From DATFVA01 sp963832355 (GTDB lineage Bacteria > Bacteroidota > Ignavibacteria > Ignavibacteriales > Ignavibacteriaceae), in assembly GCA_963832355.1 (NCBI GenBank), contig CAWHTX010000008.1:297486-361485 (forward strand): a stretch of 64,000 bases of DNA, given 5' to 3'. Below, piece after piece: positions 53,418 through 63,200 of the stretch. Every line of letters begins with the position of its first letter. Within the stretch, counting starts at the first letter, position 1. The notes beneath the pieces were generated by a model that saw nothing but the letters and a program-made list of their open reading frames with translations, made no database searches and had not been told where the DNA came from. The translations under genes were made by a program, and so were the position numbers.

Positions 53418-54842
53418 ATGAAACATATATTAAAATATCTGCCTGTAATATTATTATTCATAATTTCCACAAATGCTTATTCTCAGCCGCAGTCATACAC
53501 TATTGATACGGCCATAAAGACTGCGCTGAAAAATAACAGTGACGTCAAAATTGCTATGATGAATGTTCAGAAGGCCTCAGCCGCAGTCCATGAAGCATTT
53601 GGATATGCACTGCCCAGTCTTGATCTATCGGCAGGGTTCACACATTTTCTTGAGAAGCCAAAAACTCCCTTCCCGGATTTTGCTGCTCTTTTGGGTAATG
53701 CAACTTATTCCATTTTGTTTGATGAAGGTGTTATTCCCCGCGATGACAATAAATTTAAGCCCGTAGGATACAGCCTCCAGTCATTTGCGCTGGCAAATAA
53801 TTATGAAACAAGCCTTCAGCTGACCCAGATCCTCTTCAGCTCCGCCGTTTTTCGCGGAATAGGCGCTTCCCAGATCTATCTCGATCTTTCAAAAGCTCAA
53901 TTAAAAAATACGATATCAACCACAGTATTAAATGTCGAGAAAGCCTTTTACGGCGTGTTACTCACTAAGCAGGTTTACCAGATTACTAAAGCAAGCTTTG
54001 AAAATGCACAGGAGAATTATAAGAATGTAAATGCTTTATATGGTCAGGGACTGGTTTCCGAATTCGACAATCTTCAGGCGGAGGTTCAGGTTGAAAATAT
54101 AAGACCAACCCTGCTTAATATGGAAAATAAGCTTAAGGATGCCAGAGATGGATTAAAGATCCTGCTGGGACTAAATCCCGAAAATGAAATTGATGTTGAA
54201 GGTGATATAACCTATAAACCGATGCCCATTCCGGAAGTGCAGGATATGATTGATGAAGTGTTAAAGTCGAACCACAGCCTTCAGACACTCAGTCTAAAAG
54301 CCCAGGTAGATGATGCATTCATAGATCTCGACCGGGCTGAATACTGGCCGAATATTGCCGCTTTCGGTAATTATTCATATGCGGGTTCGGCAGACAAATG
54401 GGATTTCCAGAACTATTCCTCTCTTACTGTAGGTGTCAATTTTTCTATCAACTTATGGAAAGGGCAGCAGACAGCCAATCGTGTAGAACAGTCAACTTTA
54501 ACATATCAACAGACGGCGGAGCAGGTCGCCCAGTTAAAAGACTATCTAACGGCCCAGGTAAAATCAAAAATTAATGAACTGATAAGGGTGCAGACGGTTG
54601 TTGAAACTCAGGATAAGAATGTATCACTTGCTGAAAGAGCCTATCAGATTGCCACTGTCAGGTACAAGGAAGGAACAAGCAGTCAGCTCGAAGTTCAGAA
54701 TGCTGACATCGCCTTGAGACAGGCAAGACTGAACCGGCTGCAGACTGTTTACAGTTATCTGATCACAAGATATGAACTCGAACAGATGATAGGTAAGGTT
54801 GATCCCGAATACTATTCATTGTTCGATTTATTAAATGATTAA
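53418..54842 (+). CDS. TolC-family outer-membrane channel
   Basis: The 474-residue protein has a signal peptide and two TolC-type coiled repeats (DTAIKTALKNNSDVKIAMMNVQKA; QALLTKQ...YGQGLVSEFDNLQAEVQVE; YQIATVRYKEGTSSQLEVQNADIALRQA). It is the outer-membrane channel of the tripartite RND pump encoded by the next two genes (32-base gap), so all three form an operon. Confidence 0.9.
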   Translation: MKHILKYLPVILLFIISTNAYSQPQSYTIDTAIKTALKNNSDVKIAMMNVQKASAAVHEAFGYALPSLDLSAGFTHFLEKPKTPFPDFAALLGNATYSILFDEGVIPRDDNKFKPVGYSLQSFALANNYETSLQLTQILFSSAVFRGIGASQIYLDLSKAQLKNTISTTVLNVEKAFYGVLLTKQVYQITKASFENAQENYKNVNALYGQGLVSEFDNLQAEVQVENIRPTLLNMENKLKDARDGLKILLGLNPENEIDVEGDITYKPMPIPEVQDMIDEVLKSNHSLQTLSLKAQVDDAFIDLDRAEYWPNIAAFGNYSYAGSADKWDFQNYSSLTVGVNFSINLWKGQQTANRVEQSTLTYQQTAEQVAQLKDYLTAQVKSKINELIRVQTVVETQDKNVSLAERAYQIATVRYKEGTSSQLEVQNADIALRQARLNRLQTVYSYLITRYELEQMIGKVDPEYYSLFDLLND

Positions 54843-54874
54843 ATGATTTTAAATTAAATCCAATAGAGGAGAAG

Positions 54875-55924
54875 ATGATTGAAATGAGACCTTTAGCTAA
54901 AATACTTGTCTATATATCTGCCGGATTAATCGGGATTTTTATTATCGGATGCGAAAGTAAAAATCAGGAAGAAACAAAAAGTATGGAACAGATACAGAGT
55001 GAGGAAGGAATTCCCGTAAAAGTTGAAACTGTTTCATATAAACCTTTCCGGAAATACCTGAGCTTCTACTCAAAACTAAATGGTATCAAAGAAGCTACTA
55101 AGGGAGCAATGGCCGGCGGTAAAATTGAAAAGATAAATGCCAGGGTCGGCGATTTTGTTAAAGAAAAACAGGTGATAGTTGTATTCGATACAACTAATCC
55201 TGCTCTCCAGTATGAACAGGCCAGAACATCTTATGAAAATGCGAAGAAGAATTATGAGAGAATTAAATCGCTGCTTGATGCAGGGGAAACTTCTCAGGCA
55301 AATTTTGACGGGGCAGAAACACAATACCTGGTAAGTAAGAGAAATTACGAATCCCTTAAACAGATACTTTTTGTCGAATCTCCGCTTGACGGTAGAATTG
55401 TAGATTTGAAGGTAAATGCCGGCGATAATGTTAAAAACGACGCATATCTGTTTACTGTTGCACAAACTAATACCATGCGTGCAAAAATCTGGGTATCTGA
55501 AAAGGAAATCGGTCTGATCAATCAGGGGATGAAAACTATTGCAGTATATAACGGAAAAGAATATCCGGGTAAAGTAACAGATGTTTCTCTGGGGATAGAT
55601 CCGGCAAGACAATCATTTTATGTCGAAGCTGAATTCAACAATCCAAAGAATGAACTTATGAATGGTATCACTGTGGAAATTAAAGTACTTGTTTATGACA
55701 ATCCGAATGCAATTATAATTCCCCGGAACCTGATGATGACGGATGAAAAGGGACATTATCTATTTACTGAAAATAACGGTAAAGCTGTAAAAGTATACGC
55801 GGAGAACGGACGGGAAAGCGGAATTTATTATGAACTCAGCAAAGGCCTGAAGCCAGGCGACAGATTGATCACAAAAGGTGCTGATCAGCTTGAGAATGGT
55901 ACAACCGTCAAAGTGATTCAATAG
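54875..55924 (+). CDS. RND efflux periplasmic adaptor (HlyD/MFP type), lipoprotein
   Basis: The 349-residue protein has a lipobox (FIIGC) and the usual adaptor layout: a lipoyl-like half (GKIEKINARVGDFVKEKQVI), a helical hairpin (ALQYEQARTSYENAKKNYERIKSL), the second half-lipoyl motif (SPLDGRIVDLKVNAGDNV) and beta-barrel strands. It links the inner-membrane pump to the TolC channel. Two close ATGs (54875, 54884) follow one AGGAG; the first is used. Confidence 0.9.
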   Translation: MIEMRPLAKILVYISAGLIGIFIIGCESKNQEETKSMEQIQSEEGIPVKVETVSYKPFRKYLSFYSKLNGIKEATKGAMAGGKIEKINARVGDFVKEKQVIVVFDTTNPALQYEQARTSYENAKKNYERIKSLLDAGETSQANFDGAETQYLVSKRNYESLKQILFVESPLDGRIVDLKVNAGDNVKNDAYLFTVAQTNTMRAKIWVSEKEIGLINQGMKTIAVYNGKEYPGKVTDVSLGIDPARQSFYVEAEFNNPKNELMNGITVEIKVLVYDNPNAIIIPRNLMMTDEKGHYLFTENNGKAVKVYAENGRESGIYYELSKGLKPGDRLITKGADQLENGTTVKVIQ

Positions 55925-55937
55925 AAGGAATTATACT

Positions 55938-58900
55938 ATGTTTCTTGCAAAAGTATCTATAAACCGTCCTGTCTTAACTACTGTAGGACTTCTCGTATTT
56001 GTCATTTTCGGGTTGATTGCTTTTTTCAGACTGAACCTTAACCTGCAGCCCGATGTTGAAATTCCTTATGTAACCATCTCAACCGTGTACCCCGGAGCAG
56101 GACCTAAAGAGATCGAAACTCTCATCAGTAAAAGAATAGAAGAATCAATATCAACGATCAGCCAGATTGAAAGGGTGGAATCGTACTCACTTGATGGTCT
56201 GTCGATTATCATAATTGAGTTTATGATGGGAAAAGACGTTGACGTTGCTAACCAGGAGGTAAAAAACAAAGTAGATGAAATAATTAATGATCTTCCCGAG
56301 GATTCGAAAAAACCAATCGTTCAGAAAGTCGACCTCAAACAGTTCCCTGTGGTCGATCTGGTGCTGAGCGGAAATCTTGATCCCAGGCAGCTGTATGAAA
56401 TTGCCGATAAAACCCTTAAAGACAGGTTTGCGCAGATCGAAGGAGTTGCAAATGTTCAGATCACCGGCGGTCAGGAAAGAGAAGTTCGTGTTATCCTTAA
56501 TAACAAGGAAGTATATGAGAATTCTATATCACTGCCTCAGCTGAGTCAGATCCTTAAGATCCATAATATGGATATCCCGGGTGGATATTTTCAGATAGGG
56601 GATCAGGAGTATACAGTGAGACTGAACGGGCAGTACGCCAGTCCCGATGCAATAAACGAACTCGAGGTCCCTACTCCATACGGACCCAAGAAAATCAGAC
56701 AGTTCGCCGATGTCGAGGATATAGGAAAAGATATCAGGCAGAGAGCTGTATATTATAATGTGAAGCAGAATCTCCGTAACGAAAACGTTGTGAGACTCGG
56801 TATTGTTAAAAGCGCGGAGGGAAATATAGTTAAGGTTGCAGAGGCAATTAAGGCATCACTTCCGGATATAGAAGCAGCCCTGCCGCAGGGGGCGAGCCTT
56901 GAAATAGTTAATGATGAATCCGGATTCGTTCAGAGCAGCGTCGACGATACAATGAGCAACATTTATCTGGGCGTTATTTTCACTGCATTAGTACTATTTC
57001 TTTTCCTTCATGACCTCCGTTCCACGATAATCGTTGCACTCTCTATGCCCACCTCGATTATTTCAACCTTCCTGCTTCTGCAGGTCTCAGGTTTAACTCT
57101 TAATATGATGACCCTTATGGGTCTATCAGTCTCGGTAGGAGTACTTGTTGCAAATTCAATTGTTGTTATAGAAAACATATTCCGTTACAAGAAGATGGGA
57201 GCAACTATAAAACAGGCAGCATACAAGGGAACCTCGGAGGTAATGGTTGCAGTACTTGCTTCTACCCTGACCAACCTTGTTGTATTTCTTCCTGTTGCTA
57301 ACATGTCATCAATGGTTGGTATGTGGCTCAAGGAACTTGCTCTGGCAGCCGTATTTGCGACAATATTTTCTCTTATAATGTCATTTACACTTACCCCGAT
57401 GCTTGCATCTTTGATCCTTACCAAAGAACATAAACCGGGAAAACTTAGTCAGAAACTGAATGCATTCGAAGAGAAACAGACGAAATTTTATAAGAATATG
57501 CTGGCAAAGTTTCTTAAGAATAAGTTCACAAGCTCCATGGTTGTACTTTCCTCATTCGTGATACTGATACTTGTGATGATGACCGTAGGTTCTAAGATCG
57601 GATTTGAATTCCTTCCATCTTTTGATGACGGCAAAATAAAAATATCAGTCGAAATGCCTGAAGGATATAATCTGCAGGCGACAGGAAATTTACTCAGCGA
57701 GATTGAGAACAGGATTAAAGAACATCCCGAAGTAACTCATATGATCACTAACCTGGGCAGAATGAGTGAGCTTGATATCGGTACAAATATGGCCTTGATG
57801 GATGTACAGCTCGTTGATGCGAAAGAAAGAGATATCAGTCTTCAGGATATGATATCAGTTTTTGTTAAAGAACTGGCAGATATACCCAATGCCAGGATCA
57901 AGGTCGATCTCGGTTCCTCTTCAGGAGGGCCGGGGGCTCCGGTTGAATTCTTTTTGATGGGTCAGGATCTTGATAAACTTGAGCAGCTTAAGAACCAGGT
58001 TGTAGCAAAAGTGAAGGATATTCCGGGACTCATAAACTTCGATCAGAGTTCAAGAGCAGGTAAACCTGAAATCACGGTATTTCCCAAAAGGGAAAAACTG
58101 GTTGAGGCAGGATTAAGCATTACGGATCTTGCTTTAACTCTCCGGTCATCTGTTGAAGGAATTCAGTCATCGAAATACCGGGAGCTCGGGAACGAATATG
58201 ATATAACCGTAACAATGGATGATAAATCTGTTAACTCCCCGGAAAAAATATCTAATATAACTGTTGCTTCTCCGGTCGGTCCATTCAGATTATCACAGCT
58301 TGCGGATGTACGCTTTACAACAGGCTACACCAAAATTCTTCATCGCGATAAGTATGTATCGATCATGTTTACAGGTGCACCTGCTTCAGGTGTGCCGCTG
58401 GGCAATATAACGAACGAAATAGACAGGAGACTGGCAGATCTTGATATGCCGCCCGGATATTATGTCAGATGGGGAGGCAATGTGAAAATGATGAATGATA
58501 TGATCCAGGATATGATATTTGCATTCTTCCTGGCTGTATTCCTTACGTATATGCTTCTGGCCGCTATTCTCGAAAGTTTCTGGCAGCCTATTTCTATTAT
58601 GCTGACTGTTCTGTTAGCAATGATTGGTGTAATTCTGGCGCTTTATATAACGAATACCGCATTCAATGTTGTTTCTTTAATGGCGATAATCATGCTTATA
58701 GGGATTGTAGTGAATAACGCTATTCTTATCCTTGATTATACCAACCAGCTAAGGAGAGAACAGGGAATGCTGCCTAAAGACGCCTTGCTGGAGGCCTGTC
58801 CGACTAAACTTAAGCCCCAGATTATGGCTACAGTTGCTATTATTCTTGGTATGCTCCCGTTAGCGCTGGGAATCGGGGCCGCAGGTAAAGAGATGAGAAT

Positions 58901-59033
58901 ACCGATGGGTATTGTTGCAATCGGTGGACTAATTGCTTCAACGATTTTGACACTATTTGTTATTCCGGCATTTTATTACTTAACTGCGCGGGCAAAAGTT
59001 ATTGATCCGTCAAAGAGAGAGAAAGTCGGATAA
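55938..59033 (+). CDS. RND efflux pump (AcrB/HAE1 type)
   Basis: The 1031-residue pump has 12 helices and two large periplasmic loops, with the typical start KVSINRPVLTTVGLLVFVIFGL. It also has helix 4 segment LMGLSVSVGVLVANSIVVIENIFR, a GFEFLPSFDDG turn, and the C-terminal IMLIGIVVNNAILILDYTNQL. It uses proton entry to export hydrophobic compounds or metals. An Asn pair follows VGVLVANSIVV where proton-relay acidic residues occur in AcrB, so the relay may differ. It ends at a terminator. Confidence 0.92.
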   Translation: MFLAKVSINRPVLTTVGLLVFVIFGLIAFFRLNLNLQPDVEIPYVTISTVYPGAGPKEIETLISKRIEESISTISQIERVESYSLDGLSIIIIEFMMGKDVDVANQEVKNKVDEIINDLPEDSKKPIVQKVDLKQFPVVDLVLSGNLDPRQLYEIADKTLKDRFAQIEGVANVQITGGQEREVRVILNNKEVYENSISLPQLSQILKIHNMDIPGGYFQIGDQEYTVRLNGQYASPDAINELEVPTPYGPKKIRQFADVEDIGKDIRQRAVYYNVKQNLRNENVVRLGIVKSAEGNIVKVAEAIKASLPDIEAALPQGASLEIVNDESGFVQSSVDDTMSNIYLGVIFTALVLFLFLHDLRSTIIVALSMPTSIISTFLLLQVSGLTLNMMTLMGLSVSVGVLVANSIVVIENIFRYKKMGATIKQAAYKGTSEVMVAVLASTLTNLVVFLPVANMSSMVGMWLKELALAAVFATIFSLIMSFTLTPMLASLILTKEHKPGKLSQKLNAFEEKQTKFYKNMLAKFLKNKFTSSMVVLSSFVILILVMMTVGSKIGFEFLPSFDDGKIKISVEMPEGYNLQATGNLLSEIENRIKEHPEVTHMITNLGRMSELDIGTNMALMDVQLVDAKERDISLQDMISVFVKELADIPNARIKVDLGSSSGGPGAPVEFFLMGQDLDKLEQLKNQVVAKVKDIPGLINFDQSSRAGKPEITVFPKREKLVEAGLSITDLALTLRSSVEGIQSSKYRELGNEYDITVTMDDKSVNSPEKISNITVASPVGPFRLSQLADVRFTTGYTKILHRDKYVSIMFTGAPASGVPLGNITNEIDRRLADLDMPPGYYVRWGGNVKMMNDMIQDMIFAFFLAVFLTYMLLAAILESFWQPISIMLTVLLAMIGVILALYITNTAFNVVSLMAIIMLIGIVVNNAILILDYTNQLRREQGMLPKDALLEACPTKLKPQIMATVAIILGMLPLALGIGAAGKEMRIPMGIVAIGGLIASTILTLFVIPAFYYLTARAKVIDPSKREKVG

Positions 59034-59064
59034 AACAGAAAAAATATTTAACCAGAGACAAAAA

Positions 59065-59097
59065 AAAGACCGCCTTATTCAAGCGGTCTTTTTTTAT
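59065..59097 (+). terminator. Rho-independent terminator of the RND operon
   Basis: AAAGACCGC (59065-59073) pairs with GCGGTCTTT (59083-59091) around a nine-base loop and continues into a T run. Confidence 0.85.
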
Positions 59098-59116
59098 AGA
59101 AAAGAGAGTTAAAAAA

Positions 59117-60898
59117 TTACTTCAGGAGAAGCATCTTTTTAACTGATACAGAATTCTCACCCTGGAGCTTATAAAAATATGCGCCGCTGGGTAATGATTT
59201 TGCATTAAATTCAACCTGGTGGGAACCTTCGCTGACAACACCATTAACAAGCACGGCAACTTCCTGTCCGATCAGGTTGTAAACAGCTAGTTTAACTTTA
59301 CCTGACTGAGGAACGCTATAGGTAATGGTAGTTGACGGGTTAAAAGGATTAGGATAATTCTGATCAAGATTGAAAGTTCTCGGACCGGTTACGCTGACTT
59401 CGACTGCATTTGAATATTCAAGATTTCCGTTGAAATCAAGCTGTTTCAGTCTGTATGAATAAGTTCCGTTAACAACGCTTTTATCAACAAAAGAATAAGC
59501 CTTAGGTTCAGTTGTTGTTCCTGAACCGTTAACAAAACCAACGGTTACGAAATCGCTGTTAGCATCTTTTCTCTGAACTTCGAACATCCTGTTATTTGTT
59601 TCGGTAGCTGTCTGCCAGTTAAGAACTACCTGTCCCATAGCATTAGTGTTGGCTGTAAAGGAAGTCAGTTCAACCGGAACAATTGTCAGGTCCATAACCT
59701 GATAGTCATCAACGTACATTTCGTCAGTAGCTGCTGCACCAAAGAAGTCGTTAGCTTCCAATGATAATGCAGCGCCGGTTCCATCAGCTCCAAGTGTCCA
59801 CTGCCATGAACATATCATTGTGCCGTTGTACCAGTACTCAGCTACATCATTGTCAAGGTCTACAATAACCTGGTTCAGAACCCACTGATCATAGGTGTAA
59901 TTAAACGTGAAAGCTCCGGTAGCACCAGCATTTACAGAAGCTGCGCCGCCTGCGTTGAAGTAAACCTCAAAACCCCACTCCTGGTCAGCAATAAACTGTG
60001 AAAGTGTGTTAAAATATCCAGTCGCTCCTGTCGGGATATAATTATATAAATCAATCTCCCATTTTCCGGAGGTTTCAGGACCCCAGTAATGAACTTCGTC
60101 ATTATTCTGAACTACAACAAATGAATTGGCTCCACTATGCGCAAAATTGCTTGACACATATGCATCCTCAGTGGTATTACAAGGGTCAAGGCTCCATGTC
60201 GTCCAGTCATCTGGATTCTGACATGCGAGTTGCTGGCCTGCTGTGTAGGAATCAAAATTATCCGAGAAAATAACAGAACCGCCGCCGGGATTAGTCTCAA
60301 CAACACCGCGAACATTCCAGTTATAGTTCAAACCAAAATCATTCAGATGCTGCCAGGCACCTGAATCATTTACCCAGTCTCCGTCAGGATCGGCAGGACC
60401 CTCATCAACACCTAAAGGATAATTTAATCCGGTAGCATCTTCAACCTGCAGACAAACCCACAGGTCGTTGCCGGAAATCGGAATATTTGTAGTAAGAGCT
60501 ACTTCATTCCAGTCGCCTATAATAAGTGACGAAAGATCAAGCGGCTGTTCGAGCAGCAGTGTGCCTGGCTCTGAACTTGTGCCTGCGTCATAAATCATAA
60601 TGGTTAATCCTGTAGCTTCCTGTGTATAATGAAATTGAACAGCCTGCAGTTCACCACCTGTATATGAACCCATAATATCGGCACGGAAACGTGCTCCGCC
60701 TATAAAGGTAGTACCTTCATCGCCAACAGAATTCCCTGCATTATCACCGTCATAATGTACCACGATCAAATCATTTGGGGCATCCGGGCTTGAGGTTGAT
60801 GTATTGTTATTCGTGACCCTGAAATTCTGGCTATATCCTATTGAATACAGTAGAAAAGAGAGTAACACAGTAAATAGAAATCGGTTAAGATGTTTCAT
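59117..60898 (-). CDS. T9SS type A sorting-domain cargo protein, unknown body
   Basis: The 593-residue protein (ATG at 60898, AGGAGG upstream) has a signal peptide, then beta-rich regions resembling carbohydrate- or collagen-binding folds (two YDQWVLNQVIVDLDNDVAEYW-type laminin-G-like stretches). A PVELTSFTANTN linker module follows, then a complete sorting domain ending NPSTTITYSVPQSGKVKLAVY and SVKKMLLLK. It should be exported by a T9SS whose genes are not in this window. Ligand unknown. Confidence 0.8.
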   Translation of the reverse strand: MKHLNRFLFTVLLSFLLYSIGYSQNFRVTNNNTSTSSPDAPNDLIVVHYDGDNAGNSVGDEGTTFIGGARFRADIMGSYTGGELQAVQFHYTQEATGLTIMIYDAGTSSEPGTLLLEQPLDLSSLIIGDWNEVALTTNIPISGNDLWVCLQVEDATGLNYPLGVDEGPADPDGDWVNDSGAWQHLNDFGLNYNWNVRGVVETNPGGGSVIFSDNFDSYTAGQQLACQNPDDWTTWSLDPCNTTEDAYVSSNFAHSGANSFVVVQNNDEVHYWGPETSGKWEIDLYNYIPTGATGYFNTLSQFIADQEWGFEVYFNAGGAASVNAGATGAFTFNYTYDQWVLNQVIVDLDNDVAEYWYNGTMICSWQWTLGADGTGAALSLEANDFFGAAATDEMYVDDYQVMDLTIVPVELTSFTANTNAMGQVVLNWQTATETNNRMFEVQRKDANSDFVTVGFVNGSGTTTEPKAYSFVDKSVVNGTYSYRLKQLDFNGNLEYSNAVEVSVTGPRTFNLDQNYPNPFNPSTTITYSVPQSGKVKLAVYNLIGQEVAVLVNGVVSEGSHQVEFNAKSLPSGAYFYKLQGENSVSVKKMLLLK

Positions 60899-61082
60899 GG
60901 ATCCTCCTAACACCTAAAATGTGAAGTAATTTAATGGACAGCATTGCCCTAAATGATGTCCATCTGTGAAAGGTAATTACATTAGTTTTTATTTAAATAA
61001 TTTACCTTAGAAATAAGATATAATTTTTTCTCAATATTTAGCAACAATTTAGAAATAAAAAATTGTGATTTACATTAAATTA

Positions 61083-61103
61083 ACCCTCCGGGAGCCGGAG
61101 GGT
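61083..61103 (-). terminator. Hairpin after the M28 peptidase gene
   Basis: ACCCTCCGG pairs with CCGGAGGGT around a three-base loop just below the M28 stop. The T run is weak on the minus strand, so it is a partial terminator at best. Confidence 0.5.
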
Positions 61104-61131
61104 CTGCTAAAAATATATTAGAAAAAATAAC

Positions 61132-62604
61132 TTACTCCAGAAGCAGCATCTTTTTCATTTGAACGGAACCTCTGTACTGCAGCTTATACAAATAGACTCC
61201 GCTCGGTAGGTTTGTGGAACTAAATGTCAGCTCATGGTGTCCGGCCTGATAGTATCCTTCTGCCAATACTGCAACCTCTTCGCCCACCACATTATATATG
61301 GAAAGACGAAGGGTTGAAGACTCAGGAAGGCTGAACCGGATTTTTGTTGTTGGGTTAAAAGGATTCGGGTAATTCTGTTCAAGAACAAATCCATCCGAGG
61401 GTGCAAGGGTTATTTCTACCACTGAAGAATATATAAAAGATCCGTCATTATCAATTTGTTTCAACCTGTAAAAGCATTTCCCGGTTGAGCTGATTTCAGG
61501 GTCCGTAAAAGTATAGCTTGTGGGAGTTTGTTTGGTTCCGTTTCCGGCAACAAACCCGATTGAATGCCAGGCCGAATTTTCTGTTTTCTTTTCTATCCCG
61601 AATCCATAGTTGTTCAGCTCCGTTGCAGTATTCCAGGCCAGAGAAACATTTTCATTCTGCCAATCGGCTGTGAATGAAGTAAGCTCAACAGGAACTATCC
61701 CTTCAACGTTCGCCATAAGTGAGAGTGTGCCAATACAGAGTTTCGAACACTTTTCAAAATAAGGGAAATTGTAATGATCAATAAGATCATTAGAAGTATG
61801 ATAATACTGGTTAAAATCCCCGTAATAATTTTCAATCAGCAGCACGGCTGTGATTCCTTGATTCCAGAATGATGCGTGGTCGCTTGCAGTTATACCCGGA
61901 TTTATAACCGAAGGCTGTATTCCAACTGAATAATCTGTATTAACCATCAGCATTGAATCTTTAAGTGCTACGGAGTTGGCAATATTTCTTGTATGGATCT
62001 CGGCAAGGTTATCGTTGTTGCTGTCCCATGCAATCATATCCATATTAATGACACCGAGAATATTCAGGGTAGTATTCTGAGCATAATAAGCGCTGCCCAG
62101 AAGTCCCAGTTCTTCGGCATCCCATACGGCGTAAATAATTGAATAATCGAAAGTATAATCTTTCAACACTCTTGCGGCTTCGATTACCGCACAGGTACCA
62201 CTGCCGTTATCATCAGCACCCGGTGCAAGTCCGCTTGACGGCATATCATCATAATGGGCACATATGATAAAGTATTGATCAGGATAAACTGCACCTGTCT
62301 GGATCCCATAAACATTTCTGCCGTAACTAAATGTCTGGTCGAAAGTCTGAAGTCCGTAAGCATCAAATTTCTGCTTTAAATAATCAGCAGCCTTGTCGTT
62401 TGTTGAGGTATTATAGTACCTGGAGGTGATGGTTACCGGCTGACCATTGATAATAACCGGGACTTCCCCGGATAATTCATTTACGAATTGTGTTAAGGAA
62501 TCAATATTTACATTATTGATCACCTGCTGGACTAGAGGATTGGTCTGTGCCATCCCCTGCTGGAAAAAGAATGAAAGAAGCAAAAAGGTAAAGAGTTTTC
62601 TCAT
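61132..62604 (-). CDS. M28-family metallopeptidase with T9SS sorting domain
   Basis: The 490-residue protein has a signal peptide and an M28 zinc aminopeptidase domain: ICAHYDDMPSSGLAPGADDNGSG (His/Asp ligands), AVWDAEELGLLGSAYYA (Glu) and an Asp in MDMIAWDS, with His in TASDHASFW. A PVELTSFTADWQ linker and a sorting domain (LEQNYPNPFNPTTKIRFSLP... KKMLLLE) complete it. It is a secreted peptidase, likely released or anchored by T9SS. It follows the same-strand cargo gene (233-base gap). Confidence 0.88.
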   Translation of the reverse strand: MRKLFTFLLLSFFFQQGMAQTNPLVQQVINNVNIDSLTQFVNELSGEVPVIINGQPVTITSRYYNTSTNDKAADYLKQKFDAYGLQTFDQTFSYGRNVYGIQTGAVYPDQYFIICAHYDDMPSSGLAPGADDNGSGTCAVIEAARVLKDYTFDYSIIYAVWDAEELGLLGSAYYAQNTTLNILGVINMDMIAWDSNNDNLAEIHTRNIANSVALKDSMLMVNTDYSVGIQPSVINPGITASDHASFWNQGITAVLLIENYYGDFNQYYHTSNDLIDHYNFPYFEKCSKLCIGTLSLMANVEGIVPVELTSFTADWQNENVSLAWNTATELNNYGFGIEKKTENSAWHSIGFVAGNGTKQTPTSYTFTDPEISSTGKCFYRLKQIDNDGSFIYSSVVEITLAPSDGFVLEQNYPNPFNPTTKIRFSLPESSTLRLSIYNVVGEEVAVLAEGYYQAGHHELTFSSTNLPSGVYLYKLQYRGSVQMKKMLLLE

Positions 62605-62837
62605 TATCTGTTCTCACCTTATTTATTGGAGTAAATGAGCGGGTTAGTTAAATCTCTCCTGATTTTACAGAATGATTAAACTTCATTATAACCAACTACA
62701 GTGCCATAAACACAAATTCAGTTTTTCTTTTATTTTTAGATAAAAATCAAGTATGTGGAAAGATCAGGTATTGATTTTTCCCGCATTATAAAGAGTGGAA
62801 TTATTGGAAATGATAATTTAGATAAAATTGATTTCTG

Positions 62838-63044
62838 CTAAAGTGCACCGGCCAGCTTTTCTATTAATCGTTCCTTTACATCTTCTCCCTTCAATTCGGA
62901 CTTATTGAAATATGAAATCACGAGGAACATATGAAATTGCAGCACGTCCAGAACTTCTCTGGTTTCTTCGGTATTATACTCCTCATATTCATACCTGAGC
63001 CGGGAAATTGCTTTATTTGCCTTAATCAGTTCGTCAGCGATCAT
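62838..63044 (-). CDS. Small helical protein of unknown function
   Basis: The 68-residue protein has AAGGAAAG before its ATG, which supports a real gene. It is predicted to be helical throughout (ANKAISRLRYEYEEYN; VLDVLQFHMFLVISYFN) and has no membrane segment. No family recognised. It lies just upstream of the convergent/divergent deoxynucleoside kinase gene. Confidence 0.55.
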   Translation of the reverse strand: MIADELIKANKAISRLRYEYEEYNTEETREVLDVLQFHMFLVISYFNKSELKGEDVKERLIEKLAGAL

Positions 63045-63200
63045 AGTTCTTTCCTTATAAAAAACACTATTCTAATTTAAAAAAAAGAAACAGGAATGAC
63101 AGAAGATTTTCATCATTCGAAAGTTGATTATTTATTCAGCTTTAGTTAAGTATCTAAAATGCGAAATTAAAATTTGTAACTTCGGGAAACAGGAACAACA

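Noticed and set aside
53209..53421. 70-codon frame ending ATGA with the tolC-like gene
   Set aside because: No ribosome site, no recognisable motif, and it begins only a few bases after a likely -7 box. Kept only as a possible leader feature.
55076..55612. Long antisense frame (178 codons) opposite the RND adaptor
   Set aside because: Its opposite strand is a well-supported lipoprotein adaptor with clear motifs; the antisense protein has none.
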